From Phycisphaerales bacterium (GTDB lineage Bacteria > Planctomycetota > Phycisphaerae > Phycisphaerales > SM1A02): a stretch of DNA of 64,000 nt. Each line of letters starts with the position of its first letter. Within the stretch, counting starts at the first letter, position 1. This document shows positions 25,618-34,963 of the stretch, piece by piece. Location: contig JANQEQ010000108.1 in the NCBI GenBank assembly GCA_028278245.1, positions 19,411 through 83,410 of the forward strand, given 5' to 3'. A program made the position numbers and the translations under genes. Below the pieces are notes generated by a model, which was not told the origin of the DNA, did no database searches, and worked only from the letters and a program-made list of their open reading frames with translations.

Positions 25618-27849
25618 CTACTCGCACGGCCCCCACTGGCCGAGGATCGCGAAGATGTCGTCGATATTCACCGTGCAATCTTCAGTGATATCACCGGGGC
25701 AATAAGGCGGGCAGGGATCAGGACAATCACCCCATAAACCGAGTACTGCAAAGATATCATCGATGTTAACTTGATTATCGCCAGTTAGATCGGCAGGGCA
25801 GGGATCGCCCTCTTCAACCACCGTGATGTCAACTGAATGTTCACCATACTCGATATCCCATTCCCATCCGGCGGGCAGCGCCGGCAGGTAGACGGGATTG
25901 AACACACCACTGTGAGTGCCATAAGCGATGACAGAAAACGTATCGCCCAGATTCGGGACAAAACCATTCGTGAATCTGACATCCAACTCACCACCCAGAC
26001 TCGCATGCGCCTGGACAGCGAGACGATCTTTTGTATTCGTGGTCGTGCCATGGATTCGTATTCTCAGTTCTGCACCGGGATTGGCTGTGAAGTCACCGTT
26101 GATATAGAGGAAGCCCACTTGTCCACTACTGAAACTGGGCAGGAGATAATCATTGTTGATCATGTTACCGAAAATGTGCGCATAGTCGCTCTCAGGTCCG
26201 CCGGCATACATGGGCCCGTTGTTGACGAGCAATCCGCCATAGCCGACATCAAAGTGGCTGTCGGGGTACATGGTTAGGTTACCATTGTTTTCCACGGCGT
26301 TGGGGTATCCCGTGCCGTCGGCGTTGATCCACCGACCAGTGGGTAACGAAACATTACCGTAGTTAACAAATCTCCGGCAGGTGAAGTCTTCGTGGAGATT
26401 CACAGAGCCGTTTCCACCATGGTTGGTGAACGTACTCTCGCTGAAGTCCCCCTGGTAGTAATTGAAGGTACCGTGATTGGTGAAATTACCGAAGAAGGTA
26501 CCACCGTCGAACGATACACTCCCCATCTGGAAGGTGGCGTTGTTGGTGAAATTGCAGGGACTGTATACTCCACCGCCGGCATACTGACCACGTAGAATCG
26601 CATTACGCCACATATGGAACGTGCCGGTATTGTGGGTCACGTTAGTCGCGCGCAGATCGGCGTTGTTGTCAAGGTTGATGCCGTAGGTTGAATCATTGGT
26701 GAAAATCGGGGTGCTGACATCCCCGCCATCCTGATCGTAGTACCCGGAATGATTGATGATTCGTGCGGCACTCATCCAATCGGCACTGAGCCCGAGGTAG
26801 AGATAGCTGTAGTCACCCGGAGCGCCTTCCCAGATTTCAATATCGCCATCAACGACCGTCGTACCACCGCTGTTCTGCTCAAACTTTGCCAGGGAACTGG
26901 GGCCGATCCTGAGATCACCACCCACCAGCAGTTCCGGATCGCCGTTGGTATCGGCCATCTTGTACCACGCTCGCATGGGGTGGGTGCCATCGAGCCCTAT
27001 TGTCACATTGCCGGTACTCGTGACTGTGCCGCCTGTGTGGTTGAAGTACCCATCACCGTTCCATCCTATGGACATACTGGTGAGGTCGAATTGCCCGTCG
27101 GTCATGTTGAAGGTACCGATGCCTCCTGTGTTGAGCCCCAGCGTCAAGCTACCGGCGGGATGCGTTTGTTCGATCGTCCCCCCGTTCTGCGTGAAGGTAC
27201 CGACATCACCGTTCCCGACGACGAGATGGTAAGTCACGGTCAACTTGCTGCCGGCGGTGGTCCCGCTGAGGGTGTACTCACCTTCGTCGCTTTGTCCGAC
27301 GTAGACATTGGGAGCTTCGGCGAATCCAGTTTGGTGGTTGAATTCACCCGGAGCGTTGTAACCGACGTAGAAGTAATTGCCGACGGACAGTCCGGCCGAG
27401 GTATCCGCTACCGTCTCCAGGGTGAAAGTCGCGGGATGCGTACCGGTGTACCCGACCCAGAGATGATCCGTGGCTGAGAGGTATGCCGGTCCTTCGAGGT
27501 GGTAGTAGGAATCTCCGTTCACGCTCATCTTCAGATCGTCGGTATCAAGCCAGAGATCGTCCTGGTAGATGGCGCCATAGTAGGTGGAGCCATTACCATC
27601 AATGGTAACAGAGTCGTACCCACTCACACCGGTCCAGTCGTAGATTACGTATTTAGGCGTCGTGGTAGTGGCTTGGATATAGACATGCTCTGCTGGGAGT
27701 GGACAGTATCCTTGACTCCAGTTACTCGGCACATGCCAGTCCTGAATACCATGGGGCAAGAAGTAGTTGTCCACGGGAAATGCCGTCGGTGTTAACCACA
27801 CGACTGAAGAGACGATTGCCACAGTTTTATACATGAGTGGGCTTATCAT
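25618..27849 (-). CDS. Secreted beta-helix-like repeat protein with dockerin-like module
   Basis: GAGG lies eight bases before the ATG at 27849; 743 residues. A signal peptide (YKTVAIVSSVVWLTPTAFP) leads to a long region rich in Gly, Asn, Thr and Tyr. It has recurring short units such as VGNGDVGTFTQNGGTIEQ, LGLNTGGIGTFNMTDGQFDL and IGWNGDGYFNHTGGTVTSTGNV, the pattern of right-handed beta-helix or autotransporter-type passenger repeats. Near residue 650 LAVQAHASLGGELDVRFTNGFVPNLGDTFSVI is the unit that often ends such passengers in planctomycetes. The last 60 residues are the Cys module. Probable structural or adhesive surface protein. No autotransporter barrel is present. Confidence 0.8.
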   Translation of the reverse strand: MISPLMYKTVAIVSSVVWLTPTAFPVDNYFLPHGIQDWHVPSNWSQGYCPLPAEHVYIQATTTTPKYVIYDWTGVSGYDSVTIDGNGSTYYGAIYQDDLWLDTDDLKMSVNGDSYYHLEGPAYLSATDHLWVGYTGTHPATFTLETVADTSAGLSVGNYFYVGYNAPGEFNHQTGFAEAPNVYVGQSDEGEYTLSGTTAGSKLTVTYHLVVGNGDVGTFTQNGGTIEQTHPAGSLTLGLNTGGIGTFNMTDGQFDLTSMSIGWNGDGYFNHTGGTVTSTGNVTIGLDGTHPMRAWYKMADTNGDPELLVGGDLRIGPSSLAKFEQNSGGTTVVDGDIEIWEGAPGDYSYLYLGLSADWMSAARIINHSGYYDQDGGDVSTPIFTNDSTYGINLDNNADLRATNVTHNTGTFHMWRNAILRGQYAGGGVYSPCNFTNNATFQMGSVSFDGGTFFGNFTNHGTFNYYQGDFSESTFTNHGGNGSVNLHEDFTCRRFVNYGNVSLPTGRWINADGTGYPNAVENNGNLTMYPDSHFDVGYGGLLVNNGPMYAGGPESDYAHIFGNMINNDYLLPSFSSGQVGFLYINGDFTANPGAELRIRIHGTTTNTKDRLAVQAHASLGGELDVRFTNGFVPNLGDTFSVIAYGTHSGVFNPVYLPALPAGWEWDIEYGEHSVDITVVEEGDPCPADLTGDNQVNIDDIFAVLGLWGDCPDPCPPYCPGDITEDCTVNIDDIFAILGQWGPCE
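25621..25800 (-). repeat. Double dockerin-like module, copy 5 (coding)
   Basis: It encodes CPADLTGDNQVNIDD ... WGDCPDPCPPYC ... DITEDCTVNIDD ... GPCE. Confidence 0.85.
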
Positions 27850-27884
27850 GATTAATTCCTCGTTTCCGGGCCGCATGTTTTGAT

Positions 27885-27960
27885 GGTCGCGCGATCGACC
27901 GGCCGCAGTGCCGATCAAGCGGCCGGCGACGGGGCGCCACGGGTGGCAAACCCCGTCGCC
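27885..27960 (-). promoter_or_regulatory. GC-rich structured leader of the beta-helix-like gene
   Basis: Three hairpins follow one another: GGCGACGGGG / CCCCGTCGCC (10 bp, 27925-27960) with an inner stem GCCAC / GTGGC; CCGGCCGC / GCGGCCGG (8 bp, 27899-27926); and GGTCG / CGACC (27885-27900). All are perfect. The first two share two bases at 27925-27926. They end 36 bases before the ATG at 27849. Candidate regulatory RNA or strong leader structure. Confidence 0.55.
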
Positions 27961-28069
27961 ACTGAGACTTGTCGCGACCTACCCAGTTCTGCCAGGAAAA
28001 TCAGAATGATGTGGATTGTGATCAAACGCAGCGATTGGTTGATAGGTACAAAACATTGAAATAAAGGGG

Positions 28070-28097
28070 TTTAGATGATCCGGCGATCTTGTATAAT
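28070..28097 (+). promoter_or_regulatory. Promoter of the ECF sigma/kinase genes
   Basis: A perfect TATAAT (28092-28097) is preceded after 16 bases by TTTAGA (four of six matches to TTGACA). Transcription would start near 28104, leaving a leader of about 30 bases before the ATG at 28133. Confidence 0.6.
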
Positions 28098-28132
28098 TGA
28101 CGAGTCGTTTTTCATGTCTGGGGAAGTTGAGC

Positions 28133-28720
28133 ATGAAATGGGTCACGACATCACTCATTCTTGAGAAGCTTCAGCACAATGATGCCGAAACGTGGAAGTT
28201 GTTCCTGGAGCGATTTCGCCAACCGATTGTGATCTTTGCCAACAATCTTGGCTTGTCGTTTGAAGAGGCGGAAGATGCCGCCCAGGAAACACTGACTGCA
28301 TTCCTCACCGCTTATCGCAATGGAAAATATGACCGATCACAGGGTCGCCTGGGTTCGTGGTTATTCGGAATTGCCCATCGCACAGTGCTCAGTCGACGGC
28401 GGAAAGTAGCTCATGACCGTAACCGTCAACCAGCCGGTCAGAGAACCGCGTTCTGGGATGCACTGCCGGCGGAAGAGATCATTCGTCAATCGTGGGATGA
28501 AACCTGGCAACGAACGATATTCGAGCAGTGTATTCGTCAGGTTAAGATTGAACTGGAACCGAATACAGTCCATGCTTTTGAGATGTACGTATTAAACGAT
28601 CGACCGGTAGATGAAGTGGCGGCTGAACTCGGCATGACACGTAATGCTGTATATAAGGCAAAGCATCGTGTGCTGACACGAATGCGTGAATTGCAGGATC
28701 AAATCGATGTCATCGAGTGA
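28133..28720 (+). CDS. ECF sigma factor paired with a Ser/Thr kinase
   Basis: The ATG at 28133 follows GGGGA at a suitable distance. The 195-residue product has region 2 (WKLFLERFRQPIVIFANNLGLSFEEAEDAAQETLTAFL, then GRLGSWLFGIAHRTVLSRRRK) and region 4 (FEMYVLNDRPVDEVAAELGMTRNAVYKAKHRVLTRMREL). Sigma factors of this type, coded just before a protein kinase, are common in planctomycetes and are thought to be controlled by that kinase. The stop codon lies 14 bases inside the kinase gene, so the two are translationally coupled. The nearest potential target is the divergent block of surface proteins, but no shared promoter was found. Confidence 0.9.
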   Translation: MKWVTTSLILEKLQHNDAETWKLFLERFRQPIVIFANNLGLSFEEAEDAAQETLTAFLTAYRNGKYDRSQGRLGSWLFGIAHRTVLSRRRKVAHDRNRQPAGQRTAFWDALPAEEIIRQSWDETWQRTIFEQCIRQVKIELEPNTVHAFEMYVLNDRPVDEVAAELGMTRNAVYKAKHRVLTRMRELQDQIDVIE

Positions 28721-31223
28721 TTCGAACAATGATGGACCACAGACAGCATGCCCTGACTTTGAAGACTTTGAGCAGTATCTTTATGACAAGCTGGATCATG
28801 TGAAGCGAAGCTCTCTTGAAGAGCATCTCAGTTCGTGTGCATCTTGCACAGCGCTGATTGAAGAGATGGGAAAAAACAATCGCATGCTGGAACAAATGCG
28901 TGCTTCTCAGACGCAAACACCAACCGATACTCAAGCGGACATGACATCACTCAAACTCACCGGTTATGAAATCCTGCGCACTATTTACGAAGGCGGGCAA
29001 GGTGTTGTATACGAAGCAAAACAACTATCAACACATCGAAATGTAGCGATCAAGGTACTGCTTCATGGTCGCTTTGCCGGCAAGATGCAACGACGACGTT
29101 TCGAGCGCGAAATTGATCTGACGGCACCTCTCGATCACCCAAACATCGTGCCGGTATTTGACAGCGGCCGCACAGATGACGGCTACATGTTCCTGGTTAT
29201 GCGTTATGTTGAAGGTCAACCACTTGATGTCTTTCTCCAGCATAACACACTTGGTATCGCCGAAGTATTGACATTGTTTCAGAAGATCGCCGGTGCAGTT
29301 CATTATGCTCACCAGCACGGCGTCATTCATCGAGATTTGAAGCCGAGCAATATTCTGATTGATAAACAATGGGAACCGCATTTACTTGATTTTGGATTGG
29401 CCAAACCGCTGGATGATATCGATTCGAAAAATCGCTCAATCCAGACACAGGCGGGGGAGTTTTTGGGCACACTGGCGTACGCAGCGCCGGAACAGGTCAG
29501 TGGAGACCCGCTTTCCATTGATGTGCGCAGCGATGTGTACTCGCTCGGGGTGATTCTCTATGAAGCACTCACCGGTGACCATCCATACCCGATCCGCGGT
29601 CAACTCGTGGATATTGTCAGGAATATTCTGGATCATGAACCAGCGCGGCCGTCATCCATCAGGTCTGAAATCAATGATGAATTAGATACGATTCTGCTCA
29701 AGATCCTCAGCAAAGACAAGCAGAGACGTTATCAATCAGTCGCAGATTTAGCGCGTGATCTTACGCATTTAGAGCAAGGCCTGCCAATTGATGCAAAGGC
29801 AGACAGCACATTGTATGTGTTGCGCAAGACACTTCGCCGACACCGGATTCCAGTAGTGACGGCACTGATTGTGTTTTTGGCACTGATGGCGGCAACGATT
29901 ACATCCTTCAGCTTCTGGCAACACACACAGACTGCATTGGAGCAATCCGAAATCGAAGCAAATAAGGCCAAAGCTGTCAACGAGTTCTTAAACAGCGACC
30001 TGCTTGCTGCAGCAGGTCCACTTCACTCATCGAACAGAGAAATTACGATGCGCGAAGTGCTTGATGCCGCATCTGAGCGAGTCGCCGGTAAGTTTGAAGG
30101 TCAACCGGAGACGGCAGCGTCGATTCACAGGACACTGGGCACGACTTACGAGAATCTTGGGGAATATGAACTGGCAGAACCGCATCACGTGGAAGCTCTG
30201 AAACTCTATCGAGAGGCGCTGGGAGAAAATCATCTTTATGTATTTGATGCGATGGAAGATCTTGCCTTGATCTACCGCAGGCTCGCTCGATACGACGATG
30301 CGGAAGATTTGTTCACTATGGCACTGGCTGGAAAGCGAGAGTTGCTCGGCAATGAACACTTTGAAACATCTGTGTCCATGAACGACCTGGCCACACTCTA
30401 CCATACTCAGGGCAGGCACGAAGAGGCGGAGCTACTGTACCTGGAATCTCTCGAAGTGCGACGTCAATTGTTTGTATCGGAGCACGAGGAAATCGCAGCC
30501 TGTGAATGCAATCTGGCCAATCTTTATGAAATTATGGGACGCTATGATGAGGCCGAAGCCATGCACCTGCGCGCGTTGGAAACACGGAAACTTACTTTGG
30601 GCGAAGATCACCCACAGACCCTGATGTCCATGAATTCACTCGCCAAGGCTTACAACAGTAAGAAGAAATACGACCAGGCTGAACCACTCTTGTGGAAGGT
30701 CATGGATGTTAGGCGTATTACATTGGGGGAGGATCACCCTGAGACGCTCAAGACCATGAATAACTTAGCCGTGCTGTGTAAGGAGCACGGCAACTATGAG
30801 GAAGCCGAGGTGTTGTGGAGTGAGGTACTCACAGCTCAACGTCGTGTGCTCGGAGAGCAGCATCCTCATACACTGGTTTCCGCTAACAACCTGGCTGATC
30901 TTTACCATAGGATGGAGAGATACGAAGAATCTGCCGCATTGTTTGCTACAACCATCGTAGGTGCCAGGGAATCCTTACCAGAAGGACATTGGTACACCGG
31001 TGTATTCCTCTACAAGTACGGCCTGTGTTTGACCAGTATGGAACGATTCGATGACGCAGAAACCACCCTGAAGGAAGCATATCAGAACTTATCTGCATCC
31101 TTGGGTGCGGACCATAATCGAACGAGAACCGTTGCAACCGCTCTGACCAATCTTTACCAGGCGTGGGATAAACCGGAACAAGCGAACAGGTATCGTGCTC
31201 TTGCCGATCCCGATTCAGAATAA
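28707..31223 (+). CDS. Zinc-finger/Ser-Thr protein kinase/TPR receptor-like protein
   Basis: The ATG at 28707 has AGGA eight bases upstream; 838 residues. Residues 1-50 hold a ZAS-like zinc finger (EEHLSSCASC: His40, Cys44, Cys47) of the kind that binds ECF sigma factors. The kinase domain (about 86-370) has YEGGQGVVYEA, Lys116 in VAIKVL, the catalytic loop HRDLKPSN (Asp210), DFGLAK (Asp228) and AAPEQ. A membrane helix (IPVVTALIVFLALMAATITSF) near 400 is followed by about 420 residues of kinesin-light-chain-type TPR repeats with RALETRKLTLGEDHPQTLMSMNSLA. Topology suggests a cytoplasmic zinc finger and kinase and an outer TPR sensor. It probably sequesters or phosphorylates the adjacent sigma factor. 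Confidence 0.92.
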   Translation: MSSSDSNNDGPQTACPDFEDFEQYLYDKLDHVKRSSLEEHLSSCASCTALIEEMGKNNRMLEQMRASQTQTPTDTQADMTSLKLTGYEILRTIYEGGQGVVYEAKQLSTHRNVAIKVLLHGRFAGKMQRRRFEREIDLTAPLDHPNIVPVFDSGRTDDGYMFLVMRYVEGQPLDVFLQHNTLGIAEVLTLFQKIAGAVHYAHQHGVIHRDLKPSNILIDKQWEPHLLDFGLAKPLDDIDSKNRSIQTQAGEFLGTLAYAAPEQVSGDPLSIDVRSDVYSLGVILYEALTGDHPYPIRGQLVDIVRNILDHEPARPSSIRSEINDELDTILLKILSKDKQRRYQSVADLARDLTHLEQGLPIDAKADSTLYVLRKTLRRHRIPVVTALIVFLALMAATITSFSFWQHTQTALEQSEIEANKAKAVNEFLNSDLLAAAGPLHSSNREITMREVLDAASERVAGKFEGQPETAASIHRTLGTTYENLGEYELAEPHHVEALKLYREALGENHLYVFDAMEDLALIYRRLARYDDAEDLFTMALAGKRELLGNEHFETSVSMNDLATLYHTQGRHEEAELLYLESLEVRRQLFVSEHEEIAACECNLANLYEIMGRYDEAEAMHLRALETRKLTLGEDHPQTLMSMNSLAKAYNSKKKYDQAEPLLWKVMDVRRITLGEDHPETLKTMNNLAVLCKEHGNYEEAEVLWSEVLTAQRRVLGEQHPHTLVSANNLADLYHRMERYEESAALFATTIVGARESLPEGHWYTGVFLYKYGLCLTSMERFDDAETTLKEAYQNLSASLGADHNRTRTVATALTNLYQAWDKPEQANRYRALADPDSE

Positions 31224-31261
31224 GACACGCCGTCTCCAGTTCATCACACAATGGACACAGA

Positions 31262-32320
31262 TTATTCTTCGTGTGTGGTGATTGATACTCGACTTTCCAG
31301 CTCATCTTCAACCATCCAGGTATTTGTATCGCGGATCAATTCATTGAAATTACCCTCTCCATGTTTTTCAATCGCTTCGTTCATTTGATCGCGCATAAGT
31401 TGATTATAAGATGGTAGATCGGTATTGCAGTACAACACACCCATGGGTTCGGGGAAATTCGGAGGCAGCATCTGAGCCAGAAGATAAGCTCGACCACGAT
31501 CGCTTTCATCATGCACAAGTAATTCGGTTTCCTCGATCCCGTGACCGAGTTCGACGATGCTGAGCCTGCCATGATATGACCGTATACCACGAGAGTGGTC
31601 GGGGCCGAATGTAATCGGCTTACCGTGCTCCAGCAGGACGGTGTTTTCGTCACGATTTTCTTTCTGCGAAGCATGAAACCATGCGCCGTGATTAAATACG
31701 TTACAATCCTGCATGACCTCAATAAATGATAATCCTTGATGAGCTGCCGCTCTTTGTAATATCTCAGTGAGCATTTTCACATCGACATCAAGACAACGTG
31801 CAATAAAAGTTGCACCTGCAGCAACAGCCATGTTCAATGGATTGATCGGATAGTCAAGCGATCCCATCGGAGTTGATTTTGTAACCTTACCAAATTCACT
31901 TGTGGGAGAGTATTGACCTTTCGTGAGACCATAAATGCGGTTATTAAGCAGGACAACATTCATGTCGATGTTACGACGCATCGCATGTAGGGTATGATTA
32001 CCGCCGATTGAGAGAAGATCGCCATCACCGGAAACCACCCACACTTGCAGATCAGGATTGGCGAGTTTGACTCCGGTAGCAAAGGCCGGTGCTCTGCCAT
32101 GGATTGAATGCATGCCGAAAGTGCGCATGTAATATGGAAACCGAGCGGCACATCCGATGCCCGAGACAAAAACATAATCCTCACGGGCATTGTCCAGTTC
32201 TGATAATGCCTTGCGAACAGCATTGAGAACAGCGTAATCGCCGCAACCCGGACACCAGCGCACATCCTGATCGGTGGCAAAATCCTTCGGTTTATAACGT
32301 TTTGTTGCTACATCAGCCAT
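31262..32320 (-). CDS. korB: 2-oxoacid:ferredoxin oxidoreductase, beta subunit
   Basis: This is the TPP-binding subunit of a ferredoxin-linked 2-oxoacid oxidoreductase (2-oxoglutarate is the usual substrate of this subtype). The signature RWCPGCGDYAVLNAV, GIGCAARFPYYMRTFGMHSIHGRAPAFATGVK, and the TPP/Mg motif GDGDLLSIGGNHTLHAMRRN ... NNRIYGLTKGQYSPTS are all present. At 352 residues it is a little longer than usual (about 300) because of the C-terminal extension. Its ATG overlaps the korA stop by one base in TAATG. No ferredoxin-like delta subunit is encoded alongside. Confidence 0.92.
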   Translation of the reverse strand: MADVATKRYKPKDFATDQDVRWCPGCGDYAVLNAVRKALSELDNAREDYVFVSGIGCAARFPYYMRTFGMHSIHGRAPAFATGVKLANPDLQVWVVSGDGDLLSIGGNHTLHAMRRNIDMNVVLLNNRIYGLTKGQYSPTSEFGKVTKSTPMGSLDYPINPLNMAVAAGATFIARCLDVDVKMLTEILQRAAAHQGLSFIEVMQDCNVFNHGAWFHASQKENRDENTVLLEHGKPITFGPDHSRGIRSYHGRLSIVELGHGIEETELLVHDESDRGRAYLLAQMLPPNFPEPMGVLYCNTDLPSYNQLMRDQMNEAIEKHGEGNFNELIRDTNTWMVEDELESRVSITTHEE

Positions 32321-34257
32321 TATTGAACTCTCGCTGCAACAGGTTGATTTTCAATTGATATCCCACAGTCCTGCATGATCTGTAATGTATGATCGATCAG
32401 ATCGCTCGCCCGGAACATCCTTCCCTCCACATAATTGATCCCGCTAACGTCAATCAAATAACGATCGCGTATGATCGTTCGCAACTGACCAAGGTTAATT
32501 TCAGGAATTATCACTTTCCTGAATCGGCTCAGTACATCTCCCAGATCCTGAGGCAGCGGATTGAGATAGCGCAGATGGGCGGTGCTCACACTATGACCCA
32601 TTTCACGTAATGAATCGCCCGCTGTTGTGATCGCGCCATAGGTTCCTCCCCAGCCGAGTAATAGCACATCGCCCTCATCCGGACCTCGTACATCAACTGG
32701 TGGAACCAACTCAACAACACGTGCGACTTTTTCAGCGCGTAGATGAACCATTTTTTCGTGATTTTCCGGATCATAAGAAACATCGCCTGTGTTCTCAGTT
32801 TTTTCCAGGCCACCTATCGTATGCTCGAGATTTGGAGTACCGGGCAGTACCCAGGGCCGAGCGAGCGTTTCTGCATCGCGTTTGTAAGGAAGAAATTCTC
32901 CATCTTCACCGTTGGCTTCAGTAGGATGTTCACAATGTATGGGTGGGATTGCATCAATGTCCGGGATCAGCCACGGCTCTGCACCGTTGGCAATATAACC
33001 ATCACATAACAATATTACAGGATGCATACAGCGCACCGCGAGACGGAATGCCTCTACTGTAAGAGCAAAGCAATCGGAAGGACTTCGCGGCGCCAATACA
33101 ATGCATGGGCTTTCGCCGGGTCTACCCCATATGGCCTGTAAAAGATCTGCCTGCTCTGTTTTGGTCGGCATACCGGTTGCCGGTCCTGCCCTTTGAACAT
33201 CCACAACGACCAGAGGCAGTTCCATCATAACCGCCAAACCGATCGCTTCACTTTTCAGAGCGAGTCCGGGACCGGATGTTCCGGTGACGGCCAGATCTCC
33301 GGCAAATGATGCACCGATGGCTGCACATACCGCAGCCAGTTCATCCTCCGCCTGAAATGTCTTTATTCCGAAATGCTTGACATGAGCCAGACGATGCATG
33401 ATTTCAGTGGCTGGTGTAATAGGATAACTTGCATAGAGAAGTTGTTTATTTGCTTTCTTTGACGCCGCCACCATGCCTAACGCCACTGCGCCGCTACCTG
33501 AAATCTGTCGATACAATCCTGCTTTATGTTTGGCCGGTGCAATACGATACCTGGCCGGGAAAAGCTCAGCCGTTTCCCCGAGAAAGTAACCCGCTTTGAG
33601 TGCGCTGACATTAATCTCTGCAATCTTCGGTTTCTTCTTCTGCCCGCCGAAGTAGTCGTTGAGCCAGTCAATGGTTGTATCCATTGGGCGATCGAAGATC
33701 CAGTAGACGATACCCAATGCAAACATATTGCGACATCGGTTGATGTCTTTGGCACCAACTCCGGCATCAACTAGAGTCTCGCTTGTAAGTCGCGATATTG
33801 GAATCTTGAACAATTTGAAGCGTCGGTTATACGAGGGATCATCCAGTGGGTTGTAATCCGGTTCGTATCCGCATTTCAGAAGACTCGCTTTATCGAACTC
33901 ATCTTCATTAACAACAACCAAGCCTCCGGATACGACTTCCTCGATGTTCGTTTTGAAACCGGCAGGATTCATCGCCACAAGCACATCAACCCGATCGCCG
34001 GGGGTATAAATTTCCTCTGAAGAAAACTGAATCTGAAAACCGGAAACGCCAAATGTTGTGCCTTTGGGGGCACGAATCTCAGCGGGGAAATCCGGGAATG
34101 TGGCAAAGTCGTTTCCGAACACTGCTGTGGTGTTGGTGAATTGACCACCGGTAATCTGCATACCATCGCCCGAGTCGCCGACGAAGCGAATGGATACAGA
34201 ATCCAGAGATTGTGTATCCACAGCGTGGCTTGTTTCTGATGATTGTTTCTCACCCAT
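32320..34257 (-). CDS. korA: 2-oxoacid:ferredoxin oxidoreductase, fused gamma-alpha subunit
   Basis: GGAG lies nine bases before the ATG at 34257; 645 residues. The N-terminal gamma domain (about 20-220) has RFVGDSGDGMQITGGQFTNTTAVFGND and FPAEIRAPKGTTFGVSGFQIQ. The alpha part begins near GSGAVALGMVAASKKANKQLLYASYPITPATEIMHRLA and has GTSGPGLALKSEAIGLAVMMELPLVVVDVQRAGPATGMPTKTEQADL, typical of KorA. It ends with a transketolase-C-type domain (DEGDVLLLGWGGTYGAITTA ... LRYLNPLPQDLGDVL). With KorB it would convert 2-oxoglutarate (or a similar oxoacid) to the acyl-CoA, reducing ferredoxin. It overlaps lplA by eight bases. Confidence 0.92.
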   Translation of the reverse strand: MGEKQSSETSHAVDTQSLDSVSIRFVGDSGDGMQITGGQFTNTTAVFGNDFATFPDFPAEIRAPKGTTFGVSGFQIQFSSEEIYTPGDRVDVLVAMNPAGFKTNIEEVVSGGLVVVNEDEFDKASLLKCGYEPDYNPLDDPSYNRRFKLFKIPISRLTSETLVDAGVGAKDINRCRNMFALGIVYWIFDRPMDTTIDWLNDYFGGQKKKPKIAEINVSALKAGYFLGETAELFPARYRIAPAKHKAGLYRQISGSGAVALGMVAASKKANKQLLYASYPITPATEIMHRLAHVKHFGIKTFQAEDELAAVCAAIGASFAGDLAVTGTSGPGLALKSEAIGLAVMMELPLVVVDVQRAGPATGMPTKTEQADLLQAIWGRPGESPCIVLAPRSPSDCFALTVEAFRLAVRCMHPVILLCDGYIANGAEPWLIPDIDAIPPIHCEHPTEANGEDGEFLPYKRDAETLARPWVLPGTPNLEHTIGGLEKTENTGDVSYDPENHEKMVHLRAEKVARVVELVPPVDVRGPDEGDVLLLGWGGTYGAITTAGDSLREMGHSVSTAHLRYLNPLPQDLGDVLSRFRKVIIPEINLGQLRTIIRDRYLIDVSGINYVEGRMFRASDLIDHTLQIMQDCGISIENQPVAARVQ

Positions 34258-34963
34258 GAATACAGACTCCAGAGGAATGATCGGGTTGTGAAAAGACAGG
34301 AGGCTCCAGGGTATCTCGAAGATTGCCGGCAACCTGTTCAGAACTGGGCATCATACTCTCTTTCTCAGAGTTTTCATTGTAGCGCGCTGCGTTAATTGAT
34401 CCCATGAAATCATCATGAACTCGCCCACGCCGATACTCCGGCTCGCGCGGGGGATGCCTGAGATAACGCATCGCGAGATTAAGATCCGGATTGACAAGGA
34501 GACTGATCGAGTAATAGAGCAGATCACGCGAACGATACAAACACGCTCCTCCCACCTTGCGATCATTGAGTGCAAGATCGCATATACCTTCAGGAACAAT
34601 TCCGGGGTAACCGATGTGCTCCAAACCGGCTATTAACCAATTCGTGAGAATGTTGAACTGCTGACGATGCTGACCAAATGGCAATCCCACAGCAGCGACT
34701 GATACGATCACATTACCTGGATCGAGAACAACTGCGCAACCACCGCCGCGCCGCCTGAATATGTCAACACCATCGGCCTGACACGCATCAATGTGCAATT
34801 CCGTTTCAGGAGAACTACCAGTACCCAGAACCACACAAATGGAGGTCGGGCAATAAATGCTTACGCGCGTCAATCCATCATTCTGAACTGAAGCAACTAA
34901 ATCATCATCCTGGCAATACGGTGGAAACTGCGTGCTATCCACGGACTGACTCCCGTGGTGCAT
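34250..34963 (-). CDS. lplA: Lipoate--protein ligase family protein
   Basis: The 237-residue product has the lipoyl/biotin ligase motifs: FRRRGGGCAVVLDPGNVIVSV, then GICDLALNDRKVGGACLYRSRDLLYYSISLLV, whose Lys in NDRKVGG is the catalytic residue of the family. RYLRHPPREPEYRRGRVHDDF follows. The C-terminal 40 residues are not conserved. It overlaps the lpdA end by 29 bases and the korA start by eight, so it is within the operon. It most likely attaches lipoate to the E2 subunit encoded two genes upstream; whether it uses free lipoate or an octanoyl donor cannot be told. Confidence 0.85.
   Translation of the reverse strand: MHHGSQSVDSTQFPPYCQDDDLVASVQNDGLTRVSIYCPTSICVVLGTGSSPETELHIDACQADGVDIFRRRGGGCAVVLDPGNVIVSVAAVGLPFGQHRQQFNILTNWLIAGLEHIGYPGIVPEGICDLALNDRKVGGACLYRSRDLLYYSISLLVNPDLNLAMRYLRHPPREPEYRRGRVHDDFMGSINAARYNENSEKESMMPSSEQVAGNLRDTLEPPVFSQPDHSSGVCIHG

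Noticed and set aside
26749..27477. Forward-strand open frame of 242 codons inside the beta-helix-like gene
   Set aside because: It is an antisense shadow of repeated Gly/Asn/Thr codons; no ribosome site or known domain.
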